Assembly (NCBI GenBank): GCA_946478895.1
Contig: CAMLDY010000036.1
Location: 1 to 24,625, forward strand
Direction: 5' to 3'
Length of the DNA stretch: 24,625 nucleotides
Source of the DNA: an uncultured Gemmatimonadota bacterium
Lineage (GTDB): Bacteria; Gemmatimonadota; Gemmatimonadetes; Gemmatimonadales; Gemmatimonadaceae
The notes beneath the pieces were generated by a model. It worked only from the letters and a program-made list of their open reading frames with translations, searched no databases and was not told where the DNA came from. Positions within the stretch are counted from its first letter, which is position 1; each line of letters begins with the position of its first letter. This document shows positions 1 to 7,336 of this stretch, piece by piece. A program made the translations under genes and the position numbers.

Positions 1-77
1 CAGAAACGTCCCGGCGTCGTGAACTATTCGCTGCCATCTATGCCACTGACGTCTGGCACCCGTTCAGTTGCATTGTC
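1..77. repeat. Truncated copy of a dispersed inverted-repeat element (right arm)
   Basis: Bases 2-24 match bases 5987-6009 at all but one position. The similarity continues, diverged but nearly ungapped, to about base 77, including CATCTA, GCACCCGTTC and GTTGCA blocks in the same order and spacing as in the complete element at 5866-6060. Only the right arm is visible because the window starts here; the loop and left arm would lie upstream. I see no gene in this stretch. The match is read directly; that it is one arm of a full element is inferred. Confidence 0.7.
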
Positions 78-120
78 TTTCCCACCATAAGGACCCTAAC
101 CCCCGACCCAAAAGGAGCTA

Positions 121-155
121 TTGCTATTTTTCCAGCATGTGCTAGTTTTGCAGCA
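121..155 (+). promoter_or_regulatory. Candidate blaI promoter and self-operator
   Basis: Bases 140-155 read TGCTAGTTTTGCAGCA, an imperfect dyad ending 25 nt before the blaI start. Its near-copy occurs in reverse orientation at 3298-3313, at the start of the DUF5916 gene (14 of 16 bases identical). An overlapping dyad, AGCATGTGCT, covers 134-143. A weak sigma-70 assignment is possible (TTGCTA at 121-126, TAGTTT at 143-148), which would put the dyad over the -10 box. BlaI/MecI repressors are known to bind short inverted repeats and usually repress their own operon. Binding here is inferred. Confidence 0.5.
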
Positions 156-180
156 GTTCGCCAACCTCAACTGCTGACCG

Positions 181-573
181 ATGCCGCACGACGAAGAACT
201 GACCGGCTTGAGCCGCCGCGAGCGGCAGATCATGGACTTCCTCTTTCAGCGCGGAAAAGCATCCGTCGGAGAGGTTCTGGCGGGCATTCCGAATCCCCCC
301 GGCTACTCCGCCGTCCGCGCGACGCTCCGAACCCTCGAGCAAAAGGGACGCGTCATCCATGAGGAAGATGGCCGCGCGTACGTCTATCGCCCGACGCTGA
401 GACGCGAGACCGCGCGCCGGTCCGCGCTGACTCACGTGCTGCGCACCTTCTTCGACAACTCGGCGGAGCAGGCGGTCGCAGCTCTGCTCGAGATCAAAGG
501 GCCCAAACTGAGTGGTGCCGAATTGGAGCGCGTCGCGAAGCTGGTCGACCAGGCCAAAAAGGAGGGACGCTGA
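181..573 (+). CDS. BlaI/MecI/CopY-family transcriptional repressor
   Basis: A 130-residue cytoplasmic repressor of the BlaI/MecI family (Penicillinase_R), the usual length for the family. The N-terminal winged helix runs from about residue 8 to 75. It opens with LSRRERQIMDFL and holds the recognition region GYSAVRATLRTLEQKG followed by the wing (EEDGRAYVYRP). The rest is the helical dimerisation region (about 78-130). In known systems these dimers repress the cognate M56 gene and are inactivated by proteolysis; the segment near RTFFDNSAE (88-96) is where family members are cut. It shares one base with the downstream M56 gene, so the two form an operon. No strong ribosome site precedes the ATG; the start was chosen because the family homology begins within a few residues. 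The C-terminal GPKLS...ERVA stretch recurs inside the M56 partner. Confidence 0.9.
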   Translation: MPHDEELTGLSRRERQIMDFLFQRGKASVGEVLAGIPNPPGYSAVRATLRTLEQKGRVIHEEDGRAYVYRPTLRRETARRSALTHVLRTFFDNSAEQAVAALLEIKGPKLSGAELERVAKLVDQAKKEGR

Positions 574-3182
574 TGATCTCCCGGTTCATTTCCGCTGCGG
601 CCGGCTTCCAGTCGGCGATCCCCGTTCTGTTGGATGCAGCGGTCAAAGGAGCGGTGCTCGTCGCGCTCGCCGCAGCGGCTGCGTACATGTTGCGCAAGCG
701 CTCGGCGGCGTCGAGGCATGCGGTGTGGACCGCGGCCGTCATCGGACACCTCGCGATTCCGGTGCTGATCGTCGTGCTTCCGGCGTGGAGAATCGTCGGG
801 CTGCCGGCATTGCCGTGGTCGGCGTCGGTTGAAGGTGTCGCCACGGCTCCAACAGTCGCGATCTCCGCACCGCCAGCGGTTGACGGTGAAGGCGCCGCGT
901 CAGGGCTCGCCGCGGCCATCAAAAGCGGCACGCACGAGGGTCTGTCGAGCAGCGCGCTCGGCAATGACCTGACGCAGTCGGCGACGCCACGCGAACAGAC
1001 GGGCACTTCGAAGCTGGACATCGTTCCGGCTGATCCGGCCGCCGCGAATCGCGGCAGAGAGTCGACGATCGCAATCGTCGCCGCATTCTGGTTTATCGGC
1101 GCGATGCTGGTCCTGCTCCGACTCGCAGCCGGAACATGGCGCGTCAACCAGCTCGCACGCGACGGGGCAAGGGTCGAGGATGGCAGATGGCTGTCCTTGA
1201 CCCAGCGGCTCGCCAATACGCTCGGCGTTACTCGACCGCTGACTCTGCTGCGCGGTGAGCGGCTCGCCGTTCCGGTGACGTGGGGAATTGTCTATCCGGC
1301 GGTGTTGCTGCCGGAGGATGCGGACGAATGGCCGGAGGAACGGCGTCGCTTCGTTCTCGTTCACGAGATGGCCCACGTGAAGCGCTTCGACGCGCTCACT
1401 CAATTGGTGGCGCAGCTCGCTGTGGCGATGTTCTGGTTTGACCCACTGGTCTGGATTGCCGCGCACCGAATGCGCGTCGAGCGCGAGCACGCCTGCGATG
1501 ACTACGTGCTGCGCGACGGCACGATGCCCTCACTCTACGCCGGGGAGCTGCTGGAGATGGTGCGCTCGATCGGCAGTCAAACGCGAGATCGTGCGGCGCC
1601 GGCGTTCGCGGCTCTGGCGATGGCGCGACGCTCGGAATTCGAGGGCCGCATGCTCGCCATTCTCGACCCCCGCCAGGATCGGCACACTCTGCATCCGAGA
1701 GGAACTTTCATGACTGCAATCGCGCTCGTCGTGCTGGCGCTGCCGCTGGCGGCGCTGAGGCCTTATCAGGCACCCACAAAGGCAACCGACGAATTCCCGG
1801 AATCGTTCAAGGTGTCGATCCACGATGCTGCGCCCTCACCCGCCTCCGCGGCGGCGCCGCAAGCGGCGGCTGCTCAGACGGCGTCAGCGGGCACGGTGCA
1901 GACGGCGAAGCAAGTATCGTCCGCGTTCGGCGCCGTCGCGGCGAAGCCGCGCTGGTCGTGCGAAGCGTACCCTGTCGGAACGGTTCTGAAGGGGACCTCG
2001 TCGCACATCAACGCTCAGACCGATGAGCACGGCGACAGGTACGACTTTCTCGTCAGTGAACCAGGCCGCTGCACCGAGGCGGCTCTGATCGGGAAGGCCG
2101 TTTTCTCGCCGGACGAGACGCGGATCACACAGCTGTCTCCGGGCAGTTTTGCGCGGTTCCGCGAGCAGACCACTACGGCGGATCGCTCGGTGTCGGTGGT
2201 GCCGCTGGGCGATGGCTCACTCACCTATATCGCAACCCTGAACGGTCGCCCGGTCGACTTTGACCAGAACATGGCTCAGTGGCTCTCCGGCGTGATCCCG
2301 CGCGTGCTGCGCGAGCTCGGGATAAATGTCCCGGAGCGGGTTGCGCGCCTGCGGGCGCAGGGTGGGGTGCCAGCCGTGCTCCAGGAGATCTCCGAAATCA
2401 ACAGCGGCTGGGCGAAACGCGTGCACTACGAGGAGCTGATCAAGCGGGGGCCAAAGCTGAGCGAGGCGGACGCCGAGCGCGTTGCAGAACAAGTAGGTCG
2501 CGACCTGACGAGCTCTGGCGATCTGAGTGCCGTGATGAAGATGCTTCCCAGAAGCGCCGTACAAAGCCCGCGGGTTCGGACTGCAGTTGCCGGTGCGCTG
2601 AACAAGATTCAATCCAGTGGCGACAGGGCGAGTACCCTCGAGTTCCTCGCTCCGAACGCTGATCCCGACATGCTTCTCGTGCTTGCAAAGGCCGCGGAGG
2701 GACTGCCGTCGAGTGGTGACAAGGCGAATTTCCTGCTTGCCACCGAGGCGGAGTACCTCACATCGCGCAACTCCGAGTTGCATAGCGCTTTCTTCAGGAC
2801 TGCGGCGACGCTGCAGTCGAGTGGCGACATGGCGAACGTGCTGTTGGCCTCGATCCCGTACGCCCACGCTGATCCCAACATCGTGTACGACATCATCGAC
2901 GGCGCGGCACGACTCCGCTCGAGCGGTGACGCCGCCAACGTGCTGCTCTCTCTCGTCTCGCAGCGGGTCCTCACGCCCGAGTTGCCCCGGGCAACCATGG
3001 CAGTGATCGAGCGAACCATGACGATGCAGTCCAGCGGTGATCGCGCCAATGTTCTGATCGCGATTGCCTCGGCGAAGCTGCTGACGAATTCGGATCTCCG
3101 TGACGCATTCGTGAAGGCAACGATGGCACTGCCAAGCGAAGCGGACCGCTCCAACGTTCTGGCTGCGGCGGCAAGACAGTAA
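573..3182 (+). CDS. BlaR1-type M56 metallopeptidase with C-terminal helical repeat domain
   Basis: An 869-residue membrane protein, much longer than typical BlaR1/MecR1 (about 580-600). Hydrophobic segments lie near residues 20-38, 48-70 and 165-185. The M56 zinc site is clear: HEMAH (H264, E265, H268), then WFDPLVWIAAHRMRVEREHACDD carrying the downstream glutamates (E303/E305). A last membrane segment follows near 378-392 (TAIALVVLALPLAAL), so most of the C-terminal half should be outside the cytoplasm. I see no penicillin-binding sensor domain with an SxxK motif. Instead residues 647-865 hold about seven repeats of 32-37 residues, each marked by SSGDxANVLL or a variant. The family role is to sense an outside signal and trigger cleavage of the paired BlaI; the signal here is unknown. 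GGAGG lies 7 nt before the ATG, inside the end of blaI. Confidence 0.85.
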   Translation: MISRFISAAAGFQSAIPVLLDAAVKGAVLVALAAAAAYMLRKRSAASRHAVWTAAVIGHLAIPVLIVVLPAWRIVGLPALPWSASVEGVATAPTVAISAPPAVDGEGAASGLAAAIKSGTHEGLSSSALGNDLTQSATPREQTGTSKLDIVPADPAAANRGRESTIAIVAAFWFIGAMLVLLRLAAGTWRVNQLARDGARVEDGRWLSLTQRLANTLGVTRPLTLLRGERLAVPVTWGIVYPAVLLPEDADEWPEERRRFVLVHEMAHVKRFDALTQLVAQLAVAMFWFDPLVWIAAHRMRVEREHACDDYVLRDGTMPSLYAGELLEMVRSIGSQTRDRAAPAFAALAMARRSEFEGRMLAILDPRQDRHTLHPRGTFMTAIALVVLALPLAALRPYQAPTKATDEFPESFKVSIHDAAPSPASAAAPQAAAAQTASAGTVQTAKQVSSAFGAVAAKPRWSCEAYPVGTVLKGTSSHINAQTDEHGDRYDFLVSEPGRCTEAALIGKAVFSPDETRITQLSPGSFARFREQTTTADRSVSVVPLGDGSLTYIATLNGRPVDFDQNMAQWLSGVIPRVLRELGINVPERVARLRAQGGVPAVLQEISEINSGWAKRVHYEELIKRGPKLSEADAERVAEQVGRDLTSSGDLSAVMKMLPRSAVQSPRVRTAVAGALNKIQSSGDRASTLEFLAPNADPDMLLVLAKAAEGLPSSGDKANFLLATEAEYLTSRNSELHSAFFRTAATLQSSGDMANVLLASIPYAHADPNIVYDIIDGAARLRSSGDAANVLLSLVSQRVLTPELPRATMAVIERTMTMQSSGDRANVLIAIASAKLLTNSDLRDAFVKATMALPSEADRSNVLAAAARQ

Positions 3183-3192
3183 TTGACAGAGT

Positions 3193-3250
3193 CGGCCGGC
3201 CGAAACGGCCGGCCACGTGAACGACCACTAACGAGCGCCGCTGCGCGGCG
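3193..3250. other. Two hairpins between the M56 gene and the DUF5916 gene
   Basis: GGCCGGCCG (3194-3202) and CGGCCGGCC (3206-3214) form a perfect 9-bp stem with an AAA loop, 11 nt after the M56 stop. CGCCGC (3236-3241) and GCGGCG (3245-3250) form a second, smaller stem just before the ribosome site of the next gene. Neither is followed by a T-run, so a Rho-independent terminator is not well supported. They could act in mRNA processing or stability, or partly separate expression of the two genes. Confidence 0.5.
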
Positions 3251-3262
3251 AGCAGAGGATCG

Positions 3263-5845
3263 ATGAAACCGTCCTGTCGCGTCTTTTTCGTGGTTAGTGC
3301 TAGAAAACTAGCATTAGCGATTGTTCTTGCCACTGTCGCAACCACCGCGTCCGCGCAGGGGAATGCGGTGCGCAACAACACGAGCCCGGCCGCTCCGTCT
3401 AACCCAGCGCTGACTCGGGCGATTGCGACCCATGCGAACCAGCCACCGGTGATCGATGGACGCGATGATGACGCCGTGTGGCGCGACGCAAGAGTGATCA
3501 CCGGGTTCCGCGTCTTCGATCCCAAAGAGGACGGAGATCCAACCTTCCCGACTGAGGTCCGGATCGCTTACGATGCCCAGAATCTCTACGCGTTTGCCCG
3601 AATGTTCGATCCGCATCCGGACAGCATTCAGTCGCTGCTATCGCGCCGGGATGTGAAGACCCAAAGCGAGCAGATCAAGCTGATGATCGATTCGTACCAC
3701 GATCGACGGACGGGGTACGAGTTCGCGGTCAACCCGGCGGGCGTGAAGCGCGACTACTACACCTACGACGACTCCCAGGAGGACGCCACGTGGGATGCGG
3801 TGTGGGACGTTGCGACGAGAATCGACTCGCTCGGGTGGACCGCGGAGTTCCGCATTCCACTCAGCCAGATTCGTTATCCCAGGGCTGCCGAGCAGACCTT
3901 CGGGCTGATGATCGTGCGCGACATCACCCGCGCCAGCGAGCGGGACAGTTGGCCGGTGTATCGGCGCTCGAAACGCGGGATCTCGTCACAGTTTGGAGAT
4001 CTCGAGGGTCTCGCCGGCCTTGGCTCGTCGCACCGCCTCGAGATCGCGCCTTATGTGGTGACCAAGAACGTCAGCGCGCCACGCGCCGATGCTTTCGGGC
4101 GTGCGCAGAAGCAAACGATCGGCGGCGATCTCAAATACGGCGTCACGTCGAACCTCACGCTCGATGCGACCGTGAATCCCGACTTCGGCCAGGTCGAAGC
4201 AGATCCAGCGCAGCTCAACCTGACGGCGTTCGAGACTTTTCTCGCCGAGCAGCGGCCGTTCTTCCTGGAAGGCACGGGAATCTTCGCGTTCAACGGCGAC
4301 GCTTCGCGGATGTTCTATTCGCGTCGAATCGGGCGCGCGCCGCAACTCGCGGGACTCGTGGACGATCCGGGCGCCGACATTCCAGCGGCGACTCCGATCC
4401 TTGGCGCCGGCAAGCTGACCGGCCGGCTGGCGACCGGAACGTCGCTGGGGACTTTGTTCGCCGTCACCGAGCGCGAGACGGTTGGTGCGACGACGATCGA
4501 GCCGCAGACCGGGTACGCGGTATTCCGTGCATCGCAGGATTTTCGGGACGGCCAATCGGGCGTTGGGACGATGGTGACGGTGGTCAATCGACAGCTCGAC
4601 GAGCAGGCGGCGTCCATACTTCGGCGCCAGGCAGTAACGGCTGGCGTGGACGCGCGCCACCGATTCGCCGCGGGGCGGTACAGTGTGTCAGCTTCCCTGG
4701 CGGCGAGTGATGTACGCGGCACAGCCGAGGCGATCGACCGCACTCAGCGAAACGCGACCCACTATTACAATCGGCCGGACGCGGGGCTGCCATACGATCC
4801 GACGAGAACATCCCTCGCTGGCACCGACGTATCGGTGAAGGCTGAGAAGATAGCGGGCACCTTCACCTACGCGGGATCGTACGAGCGATTGTCGCCGGGT
4901 TTCGAGACGAACGACATCGGCTTCCTGTCGCAGGCGGATCAACAGATCGCGCAGGCGTACGCGACGCTGGAGAGCAGAGCGCCACACGCGTTCTGGCGCA
5001 ACGCGACCGCGCAGCTGATTCAGTACAACCAGTTTACCGCCAGCGGCATGCCCGCCTACAATTTCAGCGAGCTCGACCTGTACGCCGAGTTCAAGAACCG
5101 GATGGTGCTGGCGGTCGATGCGTGGACCGACAACATCCTTACCGCTTACTGCGACCGTTGCGCGCGGGGCGGCCCCGCGGTGCGTGTCTCACCTGATGCG
5201 AGCATTCTGATCAACCTCAATGCTGATCCGCGTCCCAAGATTGTCCCCACTTTCGCTGCGATCTACACCGTCGGCGACGACGGCAGGTCGACGCTGTGGC
5301 GAATTCGCCCGTACGTGACCGTGCGCACGCGGAGCAATCTCAGCTGGGAGCTGGGGACGCGTTACCAGCGAAATCGCAACGACGCGCAGTGGTTCGCAAA
5401 CTTCGGCGTGATCGGGAGCGACACCACGCATTATGTCTTCGCGCATCTCGACCAGGAGCTACTGAGCTTCACGAGTCGGTTGAACTACACCGCGACGACG
5501 GCGTTGTCGCTCCAGCTTTACGCGGAGCCTTTCCTCACGACGGGCCGTTATTTCAGGCCGCGCGAGCTGGCGTCACCCCGCGCAGCGCGGTACGAGGATC
5601 GGTACCGTCCATATCCGATTCCGACCGATGACGCGAGCTTCAATCTCAAGGAGCTGCACGCCAGCGCGGTGCTGCGGTGGGAGTATCGGCCGGGCTCGAC
5701 GGTGTTCGTGGTGTGGACGCAGGGACGCAATCAGGAGGACAGGAATCCCGGATCGTTCAAGCCGGCGCGAGACATCACCGACCTGTTCTCGGCGAGACCG
5801 GACAATACGTTCCTCGTGAAGGCGAGCTACTGGATGAATTTCTGA
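3263..5845 (+). CDS. Secreted DUF5916 protein with N-terminal CBM9-like domain and predicted outer-membrane barrel
   Basis: An 860-residue protein with an N-terminal signal peptide ending near ATTASAQG (residue 32). Residues about 45-230 resemble the family 9 carbohydrate-binding fold found at the start of DUF5916 proteins (PPVIDGRDDDAVWRDA, TEVRIAYDAQNLYAFARMFD, GWTAEFRIPLSQIRYP). The remainder carries DUF5916 hallmarks (LDATVNPDFGQVEADPAQLN, FFLEGTGIFAF). It then becomes a long series of alternating aromatic strands ending in YWMNF, a terminal aromatic typical of outer-membrane barrels. The substrate is unknown. GAGG ATCG ATG supports the start. The first 20 codons contain an AT-rich patch with rare codons (AGA, AAA, CTA, TTA) that forms a dyad matching the one upstream of blaI, suggesting control by the neighbouring repressor. 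Family assignment is from recalled motifs; transport or binding function is inferred. Confidence 0.8.
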   Translation: MKPSCRVFFVVSARKLALAIVLATVATTASAQGNAVRNNTSPAAPSNPALTRAIATHANQPPVIDGRDDDAVWRDARVITGFRVFDPKEDGDPTFPTEVRIAYDAQNLYAFARMFDPHPDSIQSLLSRRDVKTQSEQIKLMIDSYHDRRTGYEFAVNPAGVKRDYYTYDDSQEDATWDAVWDVATRIDSLGWTAEFRIPLSQIRYPRAAEQTFGLMIVRDITRASERDSWPVYRRSKRGISSQFGDLEGLAGLGSSHRLEIAPYVVTKNVSAPRADAFGRAQKQTIGGDLKYGVTSNLTLDATVNPDFGQVEADPAQLNLTAFETFLAEQRPFFLEGTGIFAFNGDASRMFYSRRIGRAPQLAGLVDDPGADIPAATPILGAGKLTGRLATGTSLGTLFAVTERETVGATTIEPQTGYAVFRASQDFRDGQSGVGTMVTVVNRQLDEQAASILRRQAVTAGVDARHRFAAGRYSVSASLAASDVRGTAEAIDRTQRNATHYYNRPDAGLPYDPTRTSLAGTDVSVKAEKIAGTFTYAGSYERLSPGFETNDIGFLSQADQQIAQAYATLESRAPHAFWRNATAQLIQYNQFTASGMPAYNFSELDLYAEFKNRMVLAVDAWTDNILTAYCDRCARGGPAVRVSPDASILINLNADPRPKIVPTFAAIYTVGDDGRSTLWRIRPYVTVRTRSNLSWELGTRYQRNRNDAQWFANFGVIGSDTTHYVFAHLDQELLSFTSRLNYTATTALSLQLYAEPFLTTGRYFRPRELASPRAARYEDRYRPYPIPTDDASFNLKELHASAVLRWEYRPGSTVFVVWTQGRNQEDRNPGSFKPARDITDLFSARPDNTFLVKASYWMNF
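3294..3317. promoter_or_regulatory. Candidate BlaI operator inside the 5' end of the DUF5916 gene
   Basis: TTAGTGCTAG, AAAA and CTAGCATTAG form a dyad with 10-bp arms (8 of 10 paired; the inner 6 are perfect, TGCTAG/CTAGCA). Read on the opposite strand, the inner 16 bases are TGCTAGTTTTCTAGCA, against TGCTAGTTTTGCAGCA at 140-155. The site lies within codons 11-19, in locally AT-rich DNA unlike the GC-rich surroundings. An operator within the first codons could block elongation or a promoter located close by. The similarity is seen; the role is inferred. Confidence 0.5.
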
Positions 5846-5865
5846 TCGGGGTTGGTGATGAAGGG

Positions 5866-6060
5866 CAACTGCAACGGAACGGGTGCGAGACGTCAGTAGC
5901 TTAGTGGCGAGTTATTGGTTCACGACGTCGGGACGTTATTGGTGCCGGTCGGGGCACAACCAACTGCTTGTGTCTTTGCACGAGTAGAAACGTCCCGACG
6001 TCGTGAACCGGTCACTTGCATCTACGCTACCGACCACTCGCACCCGTTCCGTTGCAGTTG
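5866..6060. repeat. 195-bp imperfect inverted-repeat element (large hairpin)
   Basis: Two 72-bp arms are symmetric about base 5963, with a 51-nt loop (5938-5988). The outer 24 bp (5866-5889 with 6037-6060) and the inner 21 bp (5917-5937 with 5989-6009) are perfect complements. The middle 27 bp match at 17 positions, several mismatches allowing G-U pairs. The loop holds a small GTGCC/GGGCAC stem. The element fills the gap between the DUF5916 stop and the convergent VOC gene and has no good reading frame. The window's first 77 bases match its right arm in the same orientation. It could be a non-autonomous MITE-like or REP/REPIN-like element, a bidirectional terminator, or a structured RNA. No transposase is nearby. 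Confidence 0.8.
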
Positions 6061-6084
6061 TCCCAGGCGCCTTTCCCGTTGGCC

Positions 6085-6504
6085 TTACGAGAACTGCGCG
6101 AAGCCGACGGTGTTGCCTCCCGGCTCGCGCACGTAAATCTCCGTGCTCCCGTAGAACGTATCGTGGCGCGGTTTGACGACCGGAACGTCCTTTAGCGCTC
6201 GCTCGACGGTGTCGAGATCCGCGACGGTGATGAAGAGCGCAACCGAATGACCCATCAGCTCGCGCGCCGACGACGGCTGTTCGCTCAGCACGCTGGCGCG
6301 CGTTTGATACATGATCTCGATTGCTCCGAGCTGCACGCTGGCGAAGATAAGCTTGCCGTTGTCGTCGGGCACTTTGTTGGTGAGCTCGAAACCGAGGCGG
6401 TCGGTCCAGAACTTCACGCACGGCTCTACTTCATCGACGATCAGCACCGGGGTGAGCTGCCTGAGGGTCGGAGTCGAGCCCGAATCGGATTTGGCGTCAG
6501 CCAT
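6085..6504 (-). CDS. VOC-superfamily (glyoxalase/bleomycin-resistance-like) protein
   Basis: A 139-residue cytoplasmic protein, the usual size for a single-domain vicinal oxygen chelate fold. Typical features are LTPVLIVDEVEPCVKFWTDRLGFE (17-40), with the first strand and helix of a beta-alpha-beta-beta-beta module, and the second module ending in YVREPGGNTVGFAQF (124-138). VOC proteins bind a metal or a small ligand; the exact substrate cannot be read from the sequence. E123 (TEIYV) is in the place often used as a metal ligand. The start at MADAK was preferred to an in-frame ATG 10 codons upstream because GAAAGG lies just before it and the extra residues do not fit the family. It stands alone, separated from lexA by a terminator. 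Confidence 0.8.
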   Translation of the reverse strand: MADAKSDSGSTPTLRQLTPVLIVDEVEPCVKFWTDRLGFELTNKVPDDNGKLIFASVQLGAIEIMYQTRASVLSEQPSSARELMGHSVALFITVADLDTVERALKDVPVVKPRHDTFYGSTEIYVREPGGNTVGFAQFS

Positions 6505-6538
6505 TGTCGGCACCTTTCGTTGGACCTCCACCATAACG

Positions 6539-6571
6539 AAAAAACGGCCGGCCTGCGAGGCCGACCGTTTT
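6539..6571 (-). terminator. Rho-independent terminator after lexA
   Basis: On the minus strand, a 14-bp stem with one mismatch (arms AAAACGGTCGGCCT and AGGCCGGCCGTTTT, 3-nt loop) is followed directly by a run of six T (6544-6539). It begins 17 nt after the lexA stop and lies just upstream of the VOC gene, so it ends the lexA transcript. Confidence 0.9.
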
Positions 6572-6588
6572 CGATCTGAGCGATTGCA

Positions 6589-7242
6589 TCACGCTTGGGG
6601 CGTGGCGCTCCCCTGATTGGCGTCGAAGCCGGGGCGGAAGACCCCACAGATGACGCCGAGGATCCCGAAGTCCATTCCTGGCTGAACCTGGATATCGCGC
6701 TCAGCGGGATTTGCGGCCTCCAGAACTACCGAATTCCCCTGCTTCGTGTAGGTCTTCACGGTCGCTTCTTCACCGAGGCGAGCCGCGACGATGTCCTTCT
6801 CCTGCGGCTCCTGACTCGGATTCACCATCACGTAATCGCCGTCGTTGATGCAGCGACCGACCATGCTGTCGCCCTTCACCTTGAGAAAGAAAACCTGATC
6901 GGTGGGCACGAAGCGTCGATCGATCGTAATGAAGCCCTGACGGTACTCTGGAAGCAGCGCCGGCTCACCAGCGTGGATCTTTCCGTAAAACGGAACCGGC
7001 TGCGTGCGCATCGCCGCGCCGAAGCCGAGGAGATTTACGCCGCGCGAGCGCGCGGGATCGCGCTCGATGTAGCCTTTTCTGGCGAGTGACTGCAGCAGAT
7101 CAGAGACGGTCTTCGTCGACTTGATCTTGAATTGCTTGCCGATGTCGCGGATGCTCGGCTGGTAGGTGTTCTCGGCGGTGAAGTCGAGAAGGTAGTGATA
7201 TACCGAGCTCTCGAGCTTCGTTAGTTGCTCGGCCATCTTCAT
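6589..7242 (-). CDS. lexA: SOS-response transcriptional repressor LexA
   Basis: A 217-residue repressor, standard for LexA. The N-terminal winged helix (about 4-70) reads SIRDIGKQFKIKSTKTVSDL followed by LARKGYIERDPARSRG. The C-terminal S24 self-cleavage domain has the Ala-Gly scissile bond at A91-G92 (KIHAGEP), the nucleophile S126 (KGDSMVG) and the general base K163 (EEATVKTY). LexA binds operators of DNA-damage genes and cleaves itself when stimulated by RecA on single-stranded DNA. The start ATG has weak AGGG upstream; a second ATG two codons later is also possible. The gene follows gltX on the same strand but has its own promoter region with a dyad, and it ends at a strong terminator, so it is probably a single-gene, self-regulated unit. 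Confidence 0.95.
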   Translation of the reverse strand: MKMAEQLTKLESSVYHYLLDFTAENTYQPSIRDIGKQFKIKSTKTVSDLLQSLARKGYIERDPARSRGVNLLGFGAAMRTQPVPFYGKIHAGEPALLPEYRQGFITIDRRFVPTDQVFFLKVKGDSMVGRCINDGDYVMVNPSQEPQEKDIVAARLGEEATVKTYTKQGNSVVLEAANPAERDIQVQPGMDFGILGVICGVFRPGFDANQGSATPQA

Positions 7243-7293
7243 TGCCCTGGATAGGCGAAGCGGCGGTCGGTGGCTCGCCTCGCGTCAGCACAT

Positions 7294-7322
7294 AATTTGT
7301 GTACGGAACCGTACCTGGTCAA
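7294..7322 (-). promoter_or_regulatory. lexA promoter with candidate LexA operator
   Basis: On the minus strand TTGACC (7322-7317) could be the -35 box. With a 17-nt spacer the -10 would be CAAATT (7299-7294), which is weak. The spacer contains a perfect dyad, GTACGG-AA-CCGTAC on the plus strand (7301-7314). It lies about 60 nt before the lexA start. Because LexA normally represses itself, this dyad is the best candidate operator. It does not match the Escherichia (CTG-N10-CAG) or Bacillus (GAAC-N4-GTTC) motifs. Confidence 0.55.
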
Positions 7323-7336
7323 CTTGTTTGTGGCAG

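Noticed and set aside
50..75. TGGCAC and TTGCA near the window start, considered as a sigma-54 promoter
   Set aside because: The GG and GC are 13 bases apart instead of 10, and the stretch is explained as an arm of the repeat element.
573..3182. M56/BlaI pair as a beta-lactam resistance determinant
   Set aside because: No penicillin-binding sensor domain and no beta-lactamase gene nearby; such pairs are common in this kind of genome with other roles.
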